64,000 nt of DNA from Bacteroidales bacterium UBA7258 (lineage in GTDB: Bacteria > Bacteroidota > Bacteroidia > Bacteroidales > UBA932). Location: contig DKSK01000027.1 in assembly GCA_002472565.1 (NCBI GenBank), forward strand, positions 13,845 to 77,844, given 5' to 3'. Below the pieces are notes generated by a model, which was given only the letters and a program-made list of their open reading frames with translations, did no database searches and had not been told where the DNA came from. Positions 1 to 7,788 of this stretch are shown here, in pieces (within the stretch, counting starts at the first letter, position 1; every line of letters starts with the position of its first letter). The translations under genes were made by a program, and so were the position numbers.

Positions 1-58
1 CGCCACCCGACCGCGGAAGAGTAGCACGGAAATCGGCTGGCGAAATTTCGCCAGCCGA
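1..58. repeat. Palindromic repeat site A (one cut and one full unit)
   Basis: Positions 1-10 are the tail of a unit cut by the window edge, followed by the usual CCGCGG flank (11-16). The full unit at 33-58 is a perfect 26-base palindrome with arms TCGGCTGGCGAAA and TTTCGCCAGCCGA. It lies 19 bases beyond the stop codon of the epimerase gene. The same family recurs at 11.2, 15.6, 28.6, 36.6 and 42.1 kb. This is the only perfectly symmetrical copy; the others carry a C/C or G/G mismatch in the stem. Confidence 0.9.
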
Positions 59-77
59 CCTGGGGAGGAGAAAAAAA

Positions 78-1265
78 TTATTTGCGGGAGGCTAGCTCCT
101 CGAGCATGGTGCCGATCTGGTAGAGGCCGCGGGGAACATGGAAGCAGCCCTTCCATTTACCGCCCTTGAGAGGCAGGAGGACTTCGCCTCGGCGGTTGAG
201 ATAGCCGAACCACTCCGGATACTCCGGATCCTTGAACTTCGAGAAGAGGTAGTTGTCCAGCTTCAGGAACCACTCCAGACACTTTTCGTTGCCAGTCAAC
301 TGGTAGCCCTTCAACATGGCGATGGCGGCCTCGATATGGACCCACCAAAGTTTCTGGTCCCATTCCAGCTTCTGCTGCGGATAACCCTTGCAGTCCATGA
401 AGTAGAAGATTCCTCCATAGGTTTTGTCCCAGCCGTAATTGATGACGCTGAGGGAAATGTCCACGGCCTTGCGGATCAGCTTCTGGTCATGCAGCCTCAG
501 CCCCAGATTCTCAAGGAACCACAGGGCTTCGAGATCATGTCCCGGATTGACCTCCCTGCCCTCGTAGCAGTCGACCATGGAATTATCCACGGAGGAGACG
601 TTCTCCACCATGGCTCCGATCGAAGGCTGATAGAAGACATCGAGTACTTCGTGTAGGCATTCGTCAATGGTCTTGTCCATGAGAGCCTTGTCGTCGATGA
701 TCTTTTCGACTTCGAGGGCCATGTTGCATATGATCATAGGGAGGGCAAAGTCTTTCATAGGACGGGTGCCGGGATAGGCCTTCGTCCAGATCCCCTTCGG
801 ATTGGACCTTCTCTCAAGGATACGGCGGAAGGTCTCCTTGGCAAGATGGGCGTATTCGTCATTTCCCGTAGCCTCGGCAAGCTGGGCGTAACCCATGCAG
901 GCAAAAGTATTGGAGAAAATGTTGTACGGCTGGATGATAGGTTTTCCTTCACGGGTCAGCGAGAAGAAGAAATCATAGTCCCCGGTGTAGCCGTGGTCGG
1001 TAAGGAATCTGGCACCATGCTCAGAGCATTTGAGCCACTCCTCATTCTTCTGGAGCTTATTGTAGAGCATGGCGAAGAGCCAGACTTCCCGGCCCTGAAG
1101 CCAGACGAATTTGTCAGTGTCATAGACGCTTCCGTCTCGGTTGAGGCAGGTGAAATACCCACCGTATTCCTTGTCCTGGGATTTATTGAGCCAGAATGGA
1201 AGAACGTTGTCAAGCAGTTCATGCCTGTAGCGTTGTGCCATCTTCTGAAAATCAACCTTTTCCAT
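78..1265 (-). CDS. N-acylglucosamine 2-epimerase (AGE) family protein
   Basis: The 395-residue product has the length of the AGE / renin-binding-protein family, an (alpha/alpha)6 barrel that interconverts N-acyl-mannosamine and N-acyl-glucosamine or epimerises glucose-containing disaccharides. Family hallmarks are WLQGRE at residues 55-60, GHDLEALW near the middle, a run of His/Trp residues in LWWVHIEA, and the C-terminal KGCFHVPR segment. No signal peptide is visible, so it should act in the cytoplasm. It is divergent from the DUF4434, sugar-porter and ROK genes, which suggests uptake and epimerisation of an amino sugar or disaccharide. ManNAc epimerase of sialic-acid breakdown is possible, but no nanA-like lyase is present, and cellobiose or mannobiose 2-epimerase remains an alternative. 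Confidence 0.88.
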   Translation of the reverse strand: MEKVDFQKMAQRYRHELLDNVLPFWLNKSQDKEYGGYFTCLNRDGSVYDTDKFVWLQGREVWLFAMLYNKLQKNEEWLKCSEHGARFLTDHGYTGDYDFFFSLTREGKPIIQPYNIFSNTFACMGYAQLAEATGNDEYAHLAKETFRRILERRSNPKGIWTKAYPGTRPMKDFALPMIICNMALEVEKIIDDKALMDKTIDECLHEVLDVFYQPSIGAMVENVSSVDNSMVDCYEGREVNPGHDLEALWFLENLGLRLHDQKLIRKAVDISLSVINYGWDKTYGGIFYFMDCKGYPQQKLEWDQKLWWVHIEAAIAMLKGYQLTGNEKCLEWFLKLDNYLFSKFKDPEYPEWFGYLNRRGEVLLPLKGGKWKGCFHVPRGLYQIGTMLEELASRK

Positions 1266-1289
1266 GTCGGTATAATTTTATAGGATGAA

Positions 1290-1297
1290 CAAAGTTA
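1290..1297 (-). promoter_or_regulatory. Candidate -7 box for the epimerase gene
   Basis: The minus strand reads TAACTTTG, a full match to the Bacteroidota -7 consensus TAnnTTTG, 25 bases before the ATG at 1265. No good TTTG lies at the expected -33 distance, so support is moderate. Confidence 0.45.
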
Positions 1298-1366
1298 AAA
1301 AATAAATTAGATAAACTGTCGAGGTATATTTTAAATTTTTTATGGAATATTACCGAGATTTTTTAC

Positions 1367-1374
1367 TAAGTTTG
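1367..1374 (+). promoter_or_regulatory. Candidate -7 box for the DUF4434-porter-ROK operon
   Basis: TAAGTTTG matches TAnnTTTG and would give a leader of about 85 bases before the ATG at 1466. Only T-rich sequence, not TTTG, stands near -33. With the opposing box at 1290-1297 it makes a plausible divergent promoter region, 1266-1465. Confidence 0.45.
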
Positions 1375-1465
1375 CATCAGCAGGCAGATAAAACGAAATA
1401 ATCATTTCAATGCCAGCCGAAAACCATATAATCTCACTAAACAATAACCGATAATAATCTGAAAA

Positions 1466-2578
1466 ATGACCGACAGAAGAACATTTCTGAAAGACGCGGG
1501 AATAGCCGCGGCGTCGCTGATGGCCGTTCCCGCCCTGCTCCAGGCCTGCGGCAAGAAGGGAGGAGCTGAAGGAAATAAGGAAGACGAGGATATAGAATCG
1601 AAGCTGATAGTCAAGAAGGGAGATGCCCTGCCGATAACGGGCACCTTCCTGGACGAAATTTCCCATGACATACCCCACCAGAACTGGGGTGAGAAAGAAT
1701 GGGACAGGGACTTCCAGTACATGAAGGACATCGGCATCGACACGGTAATCGACATTCGCTGCGGCTATCGCAAATTCATCACCTACCCTTCCAAGTATCT
1801 CCTGTCAAAAGGCTGCTACATGCCTTCGGTCGATCTTATCGACATGTTCTGCCGCCTCGCACAGAAATACGGCATGAAATTCTGGCTTGGCCTCTATGAT
1901 TCTGGGGTCTATTGGGACACTGGGAACATGGACAACGAAGTCGAGTGCAACAAGTACGTAATCGACGAAATTTGGGAAAATTACGGAAAGAAATATGATA
2001 GTTTCGGCGGCTGGTACATCTCCACGGAGATAAGTCGTCAGACGAAGGGGGCCATAGACTGTTTCAGGGCCATGGGGAAGCAATGCAAGGAAGTCTCCAT
2101 GACCGAGGCTCATCCGAAGGGCCTGCCGACCTTCATATCTCCATGGATAGACGGCAAGAAGGCGGTCGACGCAGCCTCGGACCAGCTGACCAAGGACCAG
2201 TCAGTATCGGTTCAGCAGCACGAGAAGGAATGGAACGAAATTTTCGACGGAATTCATGACTATGTCGACGCCTGTGCTTTTCAGGACGGGCACATCGACT
2301 ATGACGAGCTTGACGCCTTTTTCACGGTCAACAAGAAGCTGGCGGACAGGTACGGGATGCAATGCTGGACCAACGCCGAGACCTTCGACAGGGATATGCC
2401 TATCCATTTCTTTCCTATCAAGTTCGACAAGCTGCGCCTGAAGCTCGAGGCTGCCAGGCGCTGTGGCTATGACAAGGCCATTACCTTCGAATTTTCGCAT
2501 TTTATGAGTCCGCAGTCGGCTTACCTCCAGGCAGGCCATCTCTACGACCGTTACAAGGAGTATTTCGACATTAAATAA
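1466..2578 (+). CDS. DUF4434 domain lipoprotein with Tat-like signal
   Basis: 370 residues. The N terminus has twin arginines followed by TFLK (residues 4-9), a hydrophobic stretch and a lipobox LLQAC ending at Cys28, so export by Tat and lipid anchoring are likely. The rest resembles DUF4434, a TIM-barrel family related to glycoside hydrolases, with repeated strand/helix segments such as FQYMKDIGIDTVIDIR, GMKFWLGLYDSG and GGWYISTEIS; the acidic residues there could be catalytic, but this is inference. It is seven bases upstream of the sugar porter gene. A role in releasing or binding the sugar taken up by the porter is likely from context only. Substrate unknown. Confidence 0.8.
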   Translation: MTDRRTFLKDAGIAAASLMAVPALLQACGKKGGAEGNKEDEDIESKLIVKKGDALPITGTFLDEISHDIPHQNWGEKEWDRDFQYMKDIGIDTVIDIRCGYRKFITYPSKYLLSKGCYMPSVDLIDMFCRLAQKYGMKFWLGLYDSGVYWDTGNMDNEVECNKYVIDEIWENYGKKYDSFGGWYISTEISRQTKGAIDCFRAMGKQCKEVSMTEAHPKGLPTFISPWIDGKKAVDAASDQLTKDQSVSVQQHEKEWNEIFDGIHDYVDACAFQDGHIDYDELDAFFTVNKKLADRYGMQCWTNAETFDRDMPIHFFPIKFDKLRLKLEAARRCGYDKAITFEFSHFMSPQSAYLQAGHLYDRYKEYFDIK

Positions 2579-2584
2579 AAGGTC

Positions 2585-3946
2585 ATGGTCCGATTCAAAA
2601 CTGACGGTGGCTTCGGCTATATCCTCTTCCTCACCATAGTCGCAGCCCTGGGAGGCATTCTTTTCGGCTACGACACTGCCGTAATCTCCGGCACCAACGG
2701 AGTGGTAGCCAAGCAATTCTCTCTCAACGCCATCCAGCTCGGCTGGTACGGTGGCTGCGCCATCCTCGGCTCCATAGCCGGAGTAGCCGTGGCCGGAATT
2801 CTCAGCGATACCATAGGGAGAAAGAAGTCCATGATCATAGCGGCGCTCCTCTTCAGCATCTCCGCGATAGGCTGCTCCGTCTCGCCCGACATGAACTCGC
2901 TGGTAGTATTCAGAATAGTCGGAGGGATCGGCATAGGTATCGTCTCCATCGTCTCCCCTATCTATATATCGGAGGTAGCCACTCCAGAGCGTAGGGGGAT
3001 GCTGGTCTCTCTCTACCAGCTCGCCGTAACCTTCGGAATAGTGCTGGCCTACTTCATCAATTTCATCATCCTCAAGAACGCCGACACCCAGTCCGCGGAC
3101 AGCGCCCTGGCTTCCAGAATGTTCAATTCCGAATATTGGCGTGGGATGCTCGGCTGCGAGACCATCCCGGACCTGCTATTCTTCTTCCTCGTCCTCTTCA
3201 TTCCGGAAAGTCCGCGCTGGCTCCTAAGCCGGAGGCAGGCCCGTCAGGAGAAAGAATCGGAATGGAAATATCTCCGCCAGAAGGGAATCATGGCCGCTGT
3301 AGTAATCGGAAGCTGCATCGCCATACTCGGCCAGTTCATGGGAGTGAACGCGGTCATCTATTACGGGCCGACGATCTTCGAGAACGCAGGCTTCTCCGGC
3401 GACGCCTCCCTCTTCTCCCAATTCCTGGTAGGGATCGTGAATATGCTCACTACCGTGCTCGCGGCTTCCATCATCGACAAGGTCGGAAGAAAGAAGCTCA
3501 TCTACTACGGAGTGAGCGGCATGATTGTCTGCCTGGTCTGCATTGGCATCTATTTCATGACAGGAAACGCCCTTCCTGCCTCCTTCCTGCTGACCTTCTT
3601 CCTGCTCTACATCTTCGCGCAGGCGATCTCCATCAGTGCGGTGGTCTTCGTTCTGCTCAGCGAGATGTACCCGAACCGTATTCGCGGCCTGGCAATGAGC
3701 ATCGCGGGTCTTGCCCTCTGGGTTGGCACCTACCTCATCGCCCAGCTCACCCCATGGTTCCTCGACACGGACAATGTCTCCGCCTGGCGCTCCCCTGCCG
3801 GGACCTTCTTCCTCTTCGCCTTCATGTGCCTTCCTTACATGCTGATAATGTGGAAGCTTGTACCTGAAACGACCGGGAAGACCCTCGAAGAGATAGAAAA
3901 ATACTGGGAAGCCTGGGGCCGGAAATCCGGCAAGGCTGAAAAATAA
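2585..3946 (+). CDS. MFS sugar porter
   Basis: 453 residues with about twelve hydrophobic segments, the length of the sugar porter (SP) family. Signatures visible are GYDTAVISG in TM1, DTIGRKK and DKVGRKK in the two MFS motif-A loops, PESPRWL before the central loop and PETTGKTLEEIE after the last helix. These mark a proton-linked or facilitated sugar transporter of the XylE/IolT type. The stop codon overlaps the ATG of the ROK gene by one base (TAATG), pointing to translational coupling. The epimerase next door suggests a hexosamine, sialic acid or disaccharide cargo, but SP sequences do not reveal the substrate by eye. Confidence 0.9.
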   Translation: MVRFKTDGGFGYILFLTIVAALGGILFGYDTAVISGTNGVVAKQFSLNAIQLGWYGGCAILGSIAGVAVAGILSDTIGRKKSMIIAALLFSISAIGCSVSPDMNSLVVFRIVGGIGIGIVSIVSPIYISEVATPERRGMLVSLYQLAVTFGIVLAYFINFIILKNADTQSADSALASRMFNSEYWRGMLGCETIPDLLFFFLVLFIPESPRWLLSRRQARQEKESEWKYLRQKGIMAAVVIGSCIAILGQFMGVNAVIYYGPTIFENAGFSGDASLFSQFLVGIVNMLTTVLAASIIDKVGRKKLIYYGVSGMIVCLVCIGIYFMTGNALPASFLLTFFLLYIFAQAISISAVVFVLLSEMYPNRIRGLAMSIAGLALWVGTYLIAQLTPWFLDTDNVSAWRSPAGTFFLFAFMCLPYMLIMWKLVPETTGKTLEEIEKYWEAWGRKSGKAEK

Positions 3947-5166
3947 TGGAGGAAAATATCATGGACGGAAGGATAATAAAAGAAGATATAGCGAAAAGGC
4001 TGGACAACAGGCTCAAATCCGAAATCCTGCGCAAGTGCATCTACAGGGACTACTGCATCTCGGACCTCAGCAAGATCCTCGGAGCCAGCATACCGACGGT
4101 CACCAAGAATTTGACAGAACTGATCTACGACGGCTTCATGACGGATCTCGGCAAGCAGGATACCAGCGGAGGAAGGAGACCAAGCATCTACGGTCTGGAC
4201 GGAAGGGCCGGTTTCCTCGTCGGAATCGACGTGATGAGGGAGCAATACAACATGGTGGTGACAGACTTCCGCGGAAAGATCATCGACACATTCGAATGGT
4301 GTAAGTATGACCTGAAAGACCGCCTTGAATCCGTACGCGGCTTCTGCGCCACGATCAGAGCCACGCTCGAAGAGCACGGCTATGTTTCGGAAGAAATTCT
4401 TGCATATGGAATCGATCTCACGGGAAGGGTCAACCCGACGACGGGGATAAGTTACTCCTACGACCTCGGCGACCGGCCTATTAAAGACGTACTGGAAGAA
4501 GAGCTCGGGGCCATCTGCCATATAGACAATGATTCCCGGGCCATGACCTTCGGGGAATGGATGTGCGGGGGACTCGCTGGAAAGGTGAAGGACATGATTT
4601 TCATAAACGTAGGCTGGGGTCTGGGCATGGGCATGATCCTCGACGGGAGTATTTACTGCGGAAAGTCAGGTTTCTCCGGAGAAATAGGCCACTTCCCCTT
4701 CCTCGACAACAACCAGATCTGCCAGTGCGGGAAAATCGGCTGTCTCGAGACCGGATGCAGCGGGAGCGCGATACTCGGCGAGGTCAAAGAAGCCCTGAAC
4801 GCAGGCCGGGCCTCAATGCTGTCCGCGAAATACAAGGCCGGCGAAGAGCTGACTTTCGATGACCTGATCGAGGCGATAAAGGCAGAAGACGTGGTAGCGA
4901 TAGAGAAGACCGAAGAGGGCGGGCAGATTCTCGGAAGGGCGATAGCCGGCCTTATCAACATCTTCAACCCGGAGCTGGTGGTCATCGGTGGAAGACTCTC
5001 CGCCGCCAAGGGCTACATCATGGACCCTATCATGTCGGGGATCAAGAGGTACGCCCTGAATCTGATCACAAGGGATACGAAGGTTTGCTACTCCTCCCTT
5101 ATGGACAAGGCAGGCCCGATGGGAGCCGCCATGGAGGCCCGATCAAGTCTGCTCGGGATTTTGTAA
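3946..5166 (+). CDS. ROK family transcriptional regulator
   Basis: 406 residues. An N-terminal winged helix (residues ~20-75, CISDLSKILGASIPTVTKNL) is followed by a ROK sugar-kinase fold with DNDSRAMTFGEW, GEIGHFP and the zinc-binding motif CQCGKIGCLE. ROK proteins with such an N-terminal helix-turn-helix are sugar-responsive repressors (NagC/XylR/Mlc). The ATG at 3946 overlaps the porter stop; a second ATG at 3961 sits eight bases after GGAGG and may be the real start (401 residues). The gene closes the DUF4434-porter operon and most likely senses the sugar handled by this locus. Confidence 0.9.
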   Translation: MEENIMDGRIIKEDIAKRLDNRLKSEILRKCIYRDYCISDLSKILGASIPTVTKNLTELIYDGFMTDLGKQDTSGGRRPSIYGLDGRAGFLVGIDVMREQYNMVVTDFRGKIIDTFEWCKYDLKDRLESVRGFCATIRATLEEHGYVSEEILAYGIDLTGRVNPTTGISYSYDLGDRPIKDVLEEELGAICHIDNDSRAMTFGEWMCGGLAGKVKDMIFINVGWGLGMGMILDGSIYCGKSGFSGEIGHFPFLDNNQICQCGKIGCLETGCSGSAILGEVKEALNAGRASMLSAKYKAGEELTFDDLIEAIKAEDVVAIEKTEEGGQILGRAIAGLINIFNPELVVIGGRLSAAKGYIMDPIMSGIKRYALNLITRDTKVCYSSLMDKAGPMGAAMEARSSLLGIL

Positions 5167-5209
5167 ACATATCCAAGGCAAAGGCCTGCCAGCAAAAAGC
5201 ACGGCAGGT

Positions 5210-6022
5210 CTATTGCTTTGTCTTTGCGACCGTGACTTCGATCCCTTGGTCCTGGAGGGACTCAAGATAGATTTCCGGGATGCCGTCGTCGGTGATGATG
5301 TCATCTATCTTGTCAAGATTGCAAATCTTGCTGAAGCCTTTCTTGCCGAATTTCGAACTGTCCACGAGGAGAATCGTCCTCTGGGCGGACTCTATCATCT
5401 TGCGGTTGAGAGTTGCCTCCATGATATTGGTGGTGGTCACGCCGAAATCAAGATCTACTCCGTCAGCGCCCATGAAGAAGAGGTTGCAGTTGAAATATTG
5501 CAGCATATCCGCCGCAAAAGGCCCTACCACGGAAACAGAAGTGTCCCTGACCATGCCACCCAGCTGGACCACGTTGATGTCCTTGTTCTGGGAGAGCATG
5601 GACGAGACATGGACTGAAGCCGTGATGACCATGATGTTGTGGAGTTCGGCCATTTCCTTCGCGGCATAGAGGATAGTCGTTCCGGAAGCCATCAGAACCG
5701 AATCCTGAGGTTTGACGAGGGCGGCCGCGGCGATGGCTATGGCCTTTTTCTCGGTCACGTGCTGCTTCTCCTTCTCGTTGACATGTCTGTCTCCGATATA
5801 AGGCGAGATAGGAATCGCCTTGCCGTGCGTCCTGTAAAGTTTGCCGAGCTGTTCGAGGGTGGTCAGGTCCTTGCGGATAGTCACCTCGGAGACGTTCAGT
5901 CTTTCCGCCAGGTCTATGACGGAGACACTCCCCTGAAGCTGGAGGATGTCGAGTATCTGCTTATGTCTTTGAGCCATGGAGGCCGAAGCCTCCGGAGCAT
6001 TGCCATTCTTCTGAATTGCCAT
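5210..6022 (-). CDS. DeoR/GlpR family transcriptional regulator
   Basis: 270 residues. Residues ~18-75 form the DeoR helix-turn-helix (RHKQILDILQ, VSVIDLAERLNVSEVTIRKDL), followed by a DeoRC sugar-phosphate sensing domain with the conserved GT motif in MASGTTILYAAKEM and DSSKFGK near the C terminus. Translation may start at the Met of MAQRHKQIL (5977), which is where family homology begins. It is the last gene of a tightly packed minus-strand operon, three bases after the metallophosphatase, and converges on the ROK gene. Its proximity to a nucleotidase pair could mean that it senses a ribose or deoxyribose phosphate, but that is inference. Confidence 0.9.
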   Translation of the reverse strand: MAIQKNGNAPEASASMAQRHKQILDILQLQGSVSVIDLAERLNVSEVTIRKDLTTLEQLGKLYRTHGKAIPISPYIGDRHVNEKEKQHVTEKKAIAIAAAALVKPQDSVLMASGTTILYAAKEMAELHNIMVITASVHVSSMLSQNKDINVVQLGGMVRDTSVSVVGPFAADMLQYFNCNLFFMGADGVDLDFGVTTTNIMEATLNRKMIESAQRTILLVDSSKFGKKGFSKICNLDKIDDIITDDGIPEIYLESLQDQGIEVTVAKTKQ

Positions 6023-6025
6023 AGC

Positions 6026-6877
6026 TTATAGTTTTATTTCACCTATATACAGGCCCCAGCATCCGTCCTGGACGATAGGGACCTTGAGGCCGTCAAGATT
6101 ATATTCGAATTTCATGGAGTCGAGAAAACTGTGGGAATGTCCTCCGATGACGAGGTCGATGCCACGTGTCGAGCGGACAAGGAGAGGGTCGGTCAAGTCC
6201 TCTGAGTCATAGCCGATATGTGTCAGCGCTATGACAAGGTCACATTTTTCCTCGTTTTTAAGATACGACGCCCACCTCTGGGCTTCTTCTATGGAGTCAA
6301 GGCGGGGAATGCGATCGGAAACCGTCCTCGAGACAGTCCGCGTTATGTCGGTCAACAAGCCGAAAATTCCTATTTTCATGCCAGCCTTGTAGACAATAGT
6401 GTAAGGCTTCACATATTTACCGAGCTCGAAGGAGGAGAAATCGTAATTTGCACAGACCACTGGCATGTTCAGTTTCTTCAGCCTTCTTGCAAGTTCCTCG
6501 ACACCATTGTCAAATTCATGGTTCCCCAGGCAGACTGCATCATAGCCCATGGCATTGAGCACATCGATCTCAAGGTCGCCATGGAGTTTCGTAAAATATG
6601 AAGTGCCCTGGCTGAAGTCCCCAGCATGGAGGAGGAGGACCTTGTCGGCACCATCGGCCTTCCTTACGGAATCTACGAAGGCGGCCCTTTCTATGACTCC
6701 CCCCATCCCCTTCTCTTCTCCGCTCCGGAGCGGTTCGAAATGGCTGTGGGTATCGTTGACATGGAGAATCGTGAGACCCTTCGGGCCTTGATCCTTCTTC
6801 CCGGCCGCACCGGCGGCGAGGGCGAGGCCGGCGAGGGCGGCGCACTCGAGCAATATCTTGATGAATTTATTCTCCAT
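6026..6877 (-). CDS. 5'-nucleotidase-type metallophosphatase (catalytic half)
   Basis: 283 residues with a hydrophobic N terminus, so probably exported. It carries the full calcineurin-like metal set of the UshA/5'-nucleotidase family: NDTHSH, GDFSQG, GNHEFD, THIGYDSE and GGHSHS. The usual family protein is about 550 residues, with this domain followed by a substrate-binding domain. Here the protein stops after the metallophosphatase, and the C-terminal domain is encoded by the gene just upstream (6880-7788), separated by two bases. The two products probably work together on nucleotides or related phosphoesters in the periplasm. Confidence 0.88.
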   Translation of the reverse strand: MENKFIKILLECAALAGLALAAGAAGKKDQGPKGLTILHVNDTHSHFEPLRSGEEKGMGGVIERAAFVDSVRKADGADKVLLLHAGDFSQGTSYFTKLHGDLEIDVLNAMGYDAVCLGNHEFDNGVEELARRLKKLNMPVVCANYDFSSFELGKYVKPYTIVYKAGMKIGIFGLLTDITRTVSRTVSDRIPRLDSIEEAQRWASYLKNEEKCDLVIALTHIGYDSEDLTDPLLVRSTRGIDLVIGGHSHSFLDSMKFEYNLDGLKVPIVQDGCWGLYIGEIKL

Positions 6878-6879
6878 GA

Positions 6880-7788
6880 CTATGACTTCTCAATCTTAAT
6901 TCTACCGTCTGTGGCGTATTCTATAGGCTTTCCGGCCTTGCCGAGAGACTCCACGTAAGGGAGCATGACATCCATAACGTACTGCGGGTAGATGTCCAGA
7001 GTCTTGGCGTTGCGGGCGACAGAAATTCCGTCCCCACCGTCAAGCAGGAAAGAAATCGTCATCACCCCGTAAATCTCGGAATCATCGATCGGCTTCCCGT
7101 CGATTTCGGCGGAGACCAGCTTCCCGTCCCTCACCACGCATCTGGCTCCGCCGACCACCTGCCACTCAGTGGCGGCAAGCTGTTCGAGAAGGACCCTGAT
7201 GTCCTTCCCGCGAAGTTCGAGGTAACAGATGTTGTTCTTGAACGGGAACATCGAGAGGATGTCGTCACGAAGGACATCACCCTCAGGCATATCTTCCCTG
7301 ATCCCGCCGGTATTGACGATGCCAAAACTGACCTTCTTTCCCGAAAGTTTTTCCGCCGCAGCCATCATGTTGTCCACGAACCAGTCCCCGAGAGCGGATT
7401 CAGGATAGCCCCGCTCCATTCCTCCGGGACACTGAGCTATGACCTCCTTGACGTCGACCATGGAGTCCTGGACGGAAAGGAGAAGGGAGGCGACTTTCGC
7501 CGTGGCCGTCCCGGCCGCGAACTTCCTGCCGTCGGGGGCGTAGTAGGTTCCACCTTCGACGCTGCCCATCTTTTCGGCCACGTCTTTGGCTGAAGTGGCC
7601 TGGACTCCCGTACGGGAGCCGTCCATAGCCACCCTCCTCCAGACCATGGTCCTGCCGAAGGCCCATGAAGAATCGGAGGCGAGAGAATCGGCCGCCAGCC
7701 TTTCAAAAGCCTCGGCCGGGCCGGAAGCCTTTCTGCCGCAGGAAAATAGGGCGATGGAGGTCAGGAGTATGAAGATATACTTTCTCAT
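6880..7788 (-). CDS. 5'-nucleotidase C-terminal domain lipoprotein
   Basis: 302 residues starting at MRKYIFILL; the ATG at 7788 overlaps the permease stop (TGATG). The signal ends in a lipobox, LFSC. The rest matches the 5'-nucleotidase C-terminal (substrate-binding) domain: GDWFVDNMM, GIVNTGGIREDMPEG, SMFPFKN, VMTISFLLDGGDG. No metal-binding motifs are present, so it cannot be the catalytic half alone. It is followed two bases later by the metallophosphatase gene. The order is the reverse of the domain order in fused UshA, and the split is seen in other Bacteroidota. Confidence 0.88.
   Translation of the reverse strand: MRKYIFILLTSIALFSCGRKASGPAEAFERLAADSLASDSSWAFGRTMVWRRVAMDGSRTGVQATSAKDVAEKMGSVEGGTYYAPDGRKFAAGTATAKVASLLLSVQDSMVDVKEVIAQCPGGMERGYPESALGDWFVDNMMAAAEKLSGKKVSFGIVNTGGIREDMPEGDVLRDDILSMFPFKNNICYLELRGKDIRVLLEQLAATEWQVVGGARCVVRDGKLVSAEIDGKPIDDSEIYGVMTISFLLDGGDGISVARNAKTLDIYPQYVMDVMLPYVESLGKAGKPIEYATDGRIKIEKS

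Noticed and set aside
5167..5209. CCTGCC/GGCAGG hairpin between ROK and DeoR genes as terminator
   Set aside because: The six-base stem has a 12-base loop and no T run on either side, so support is too weak.
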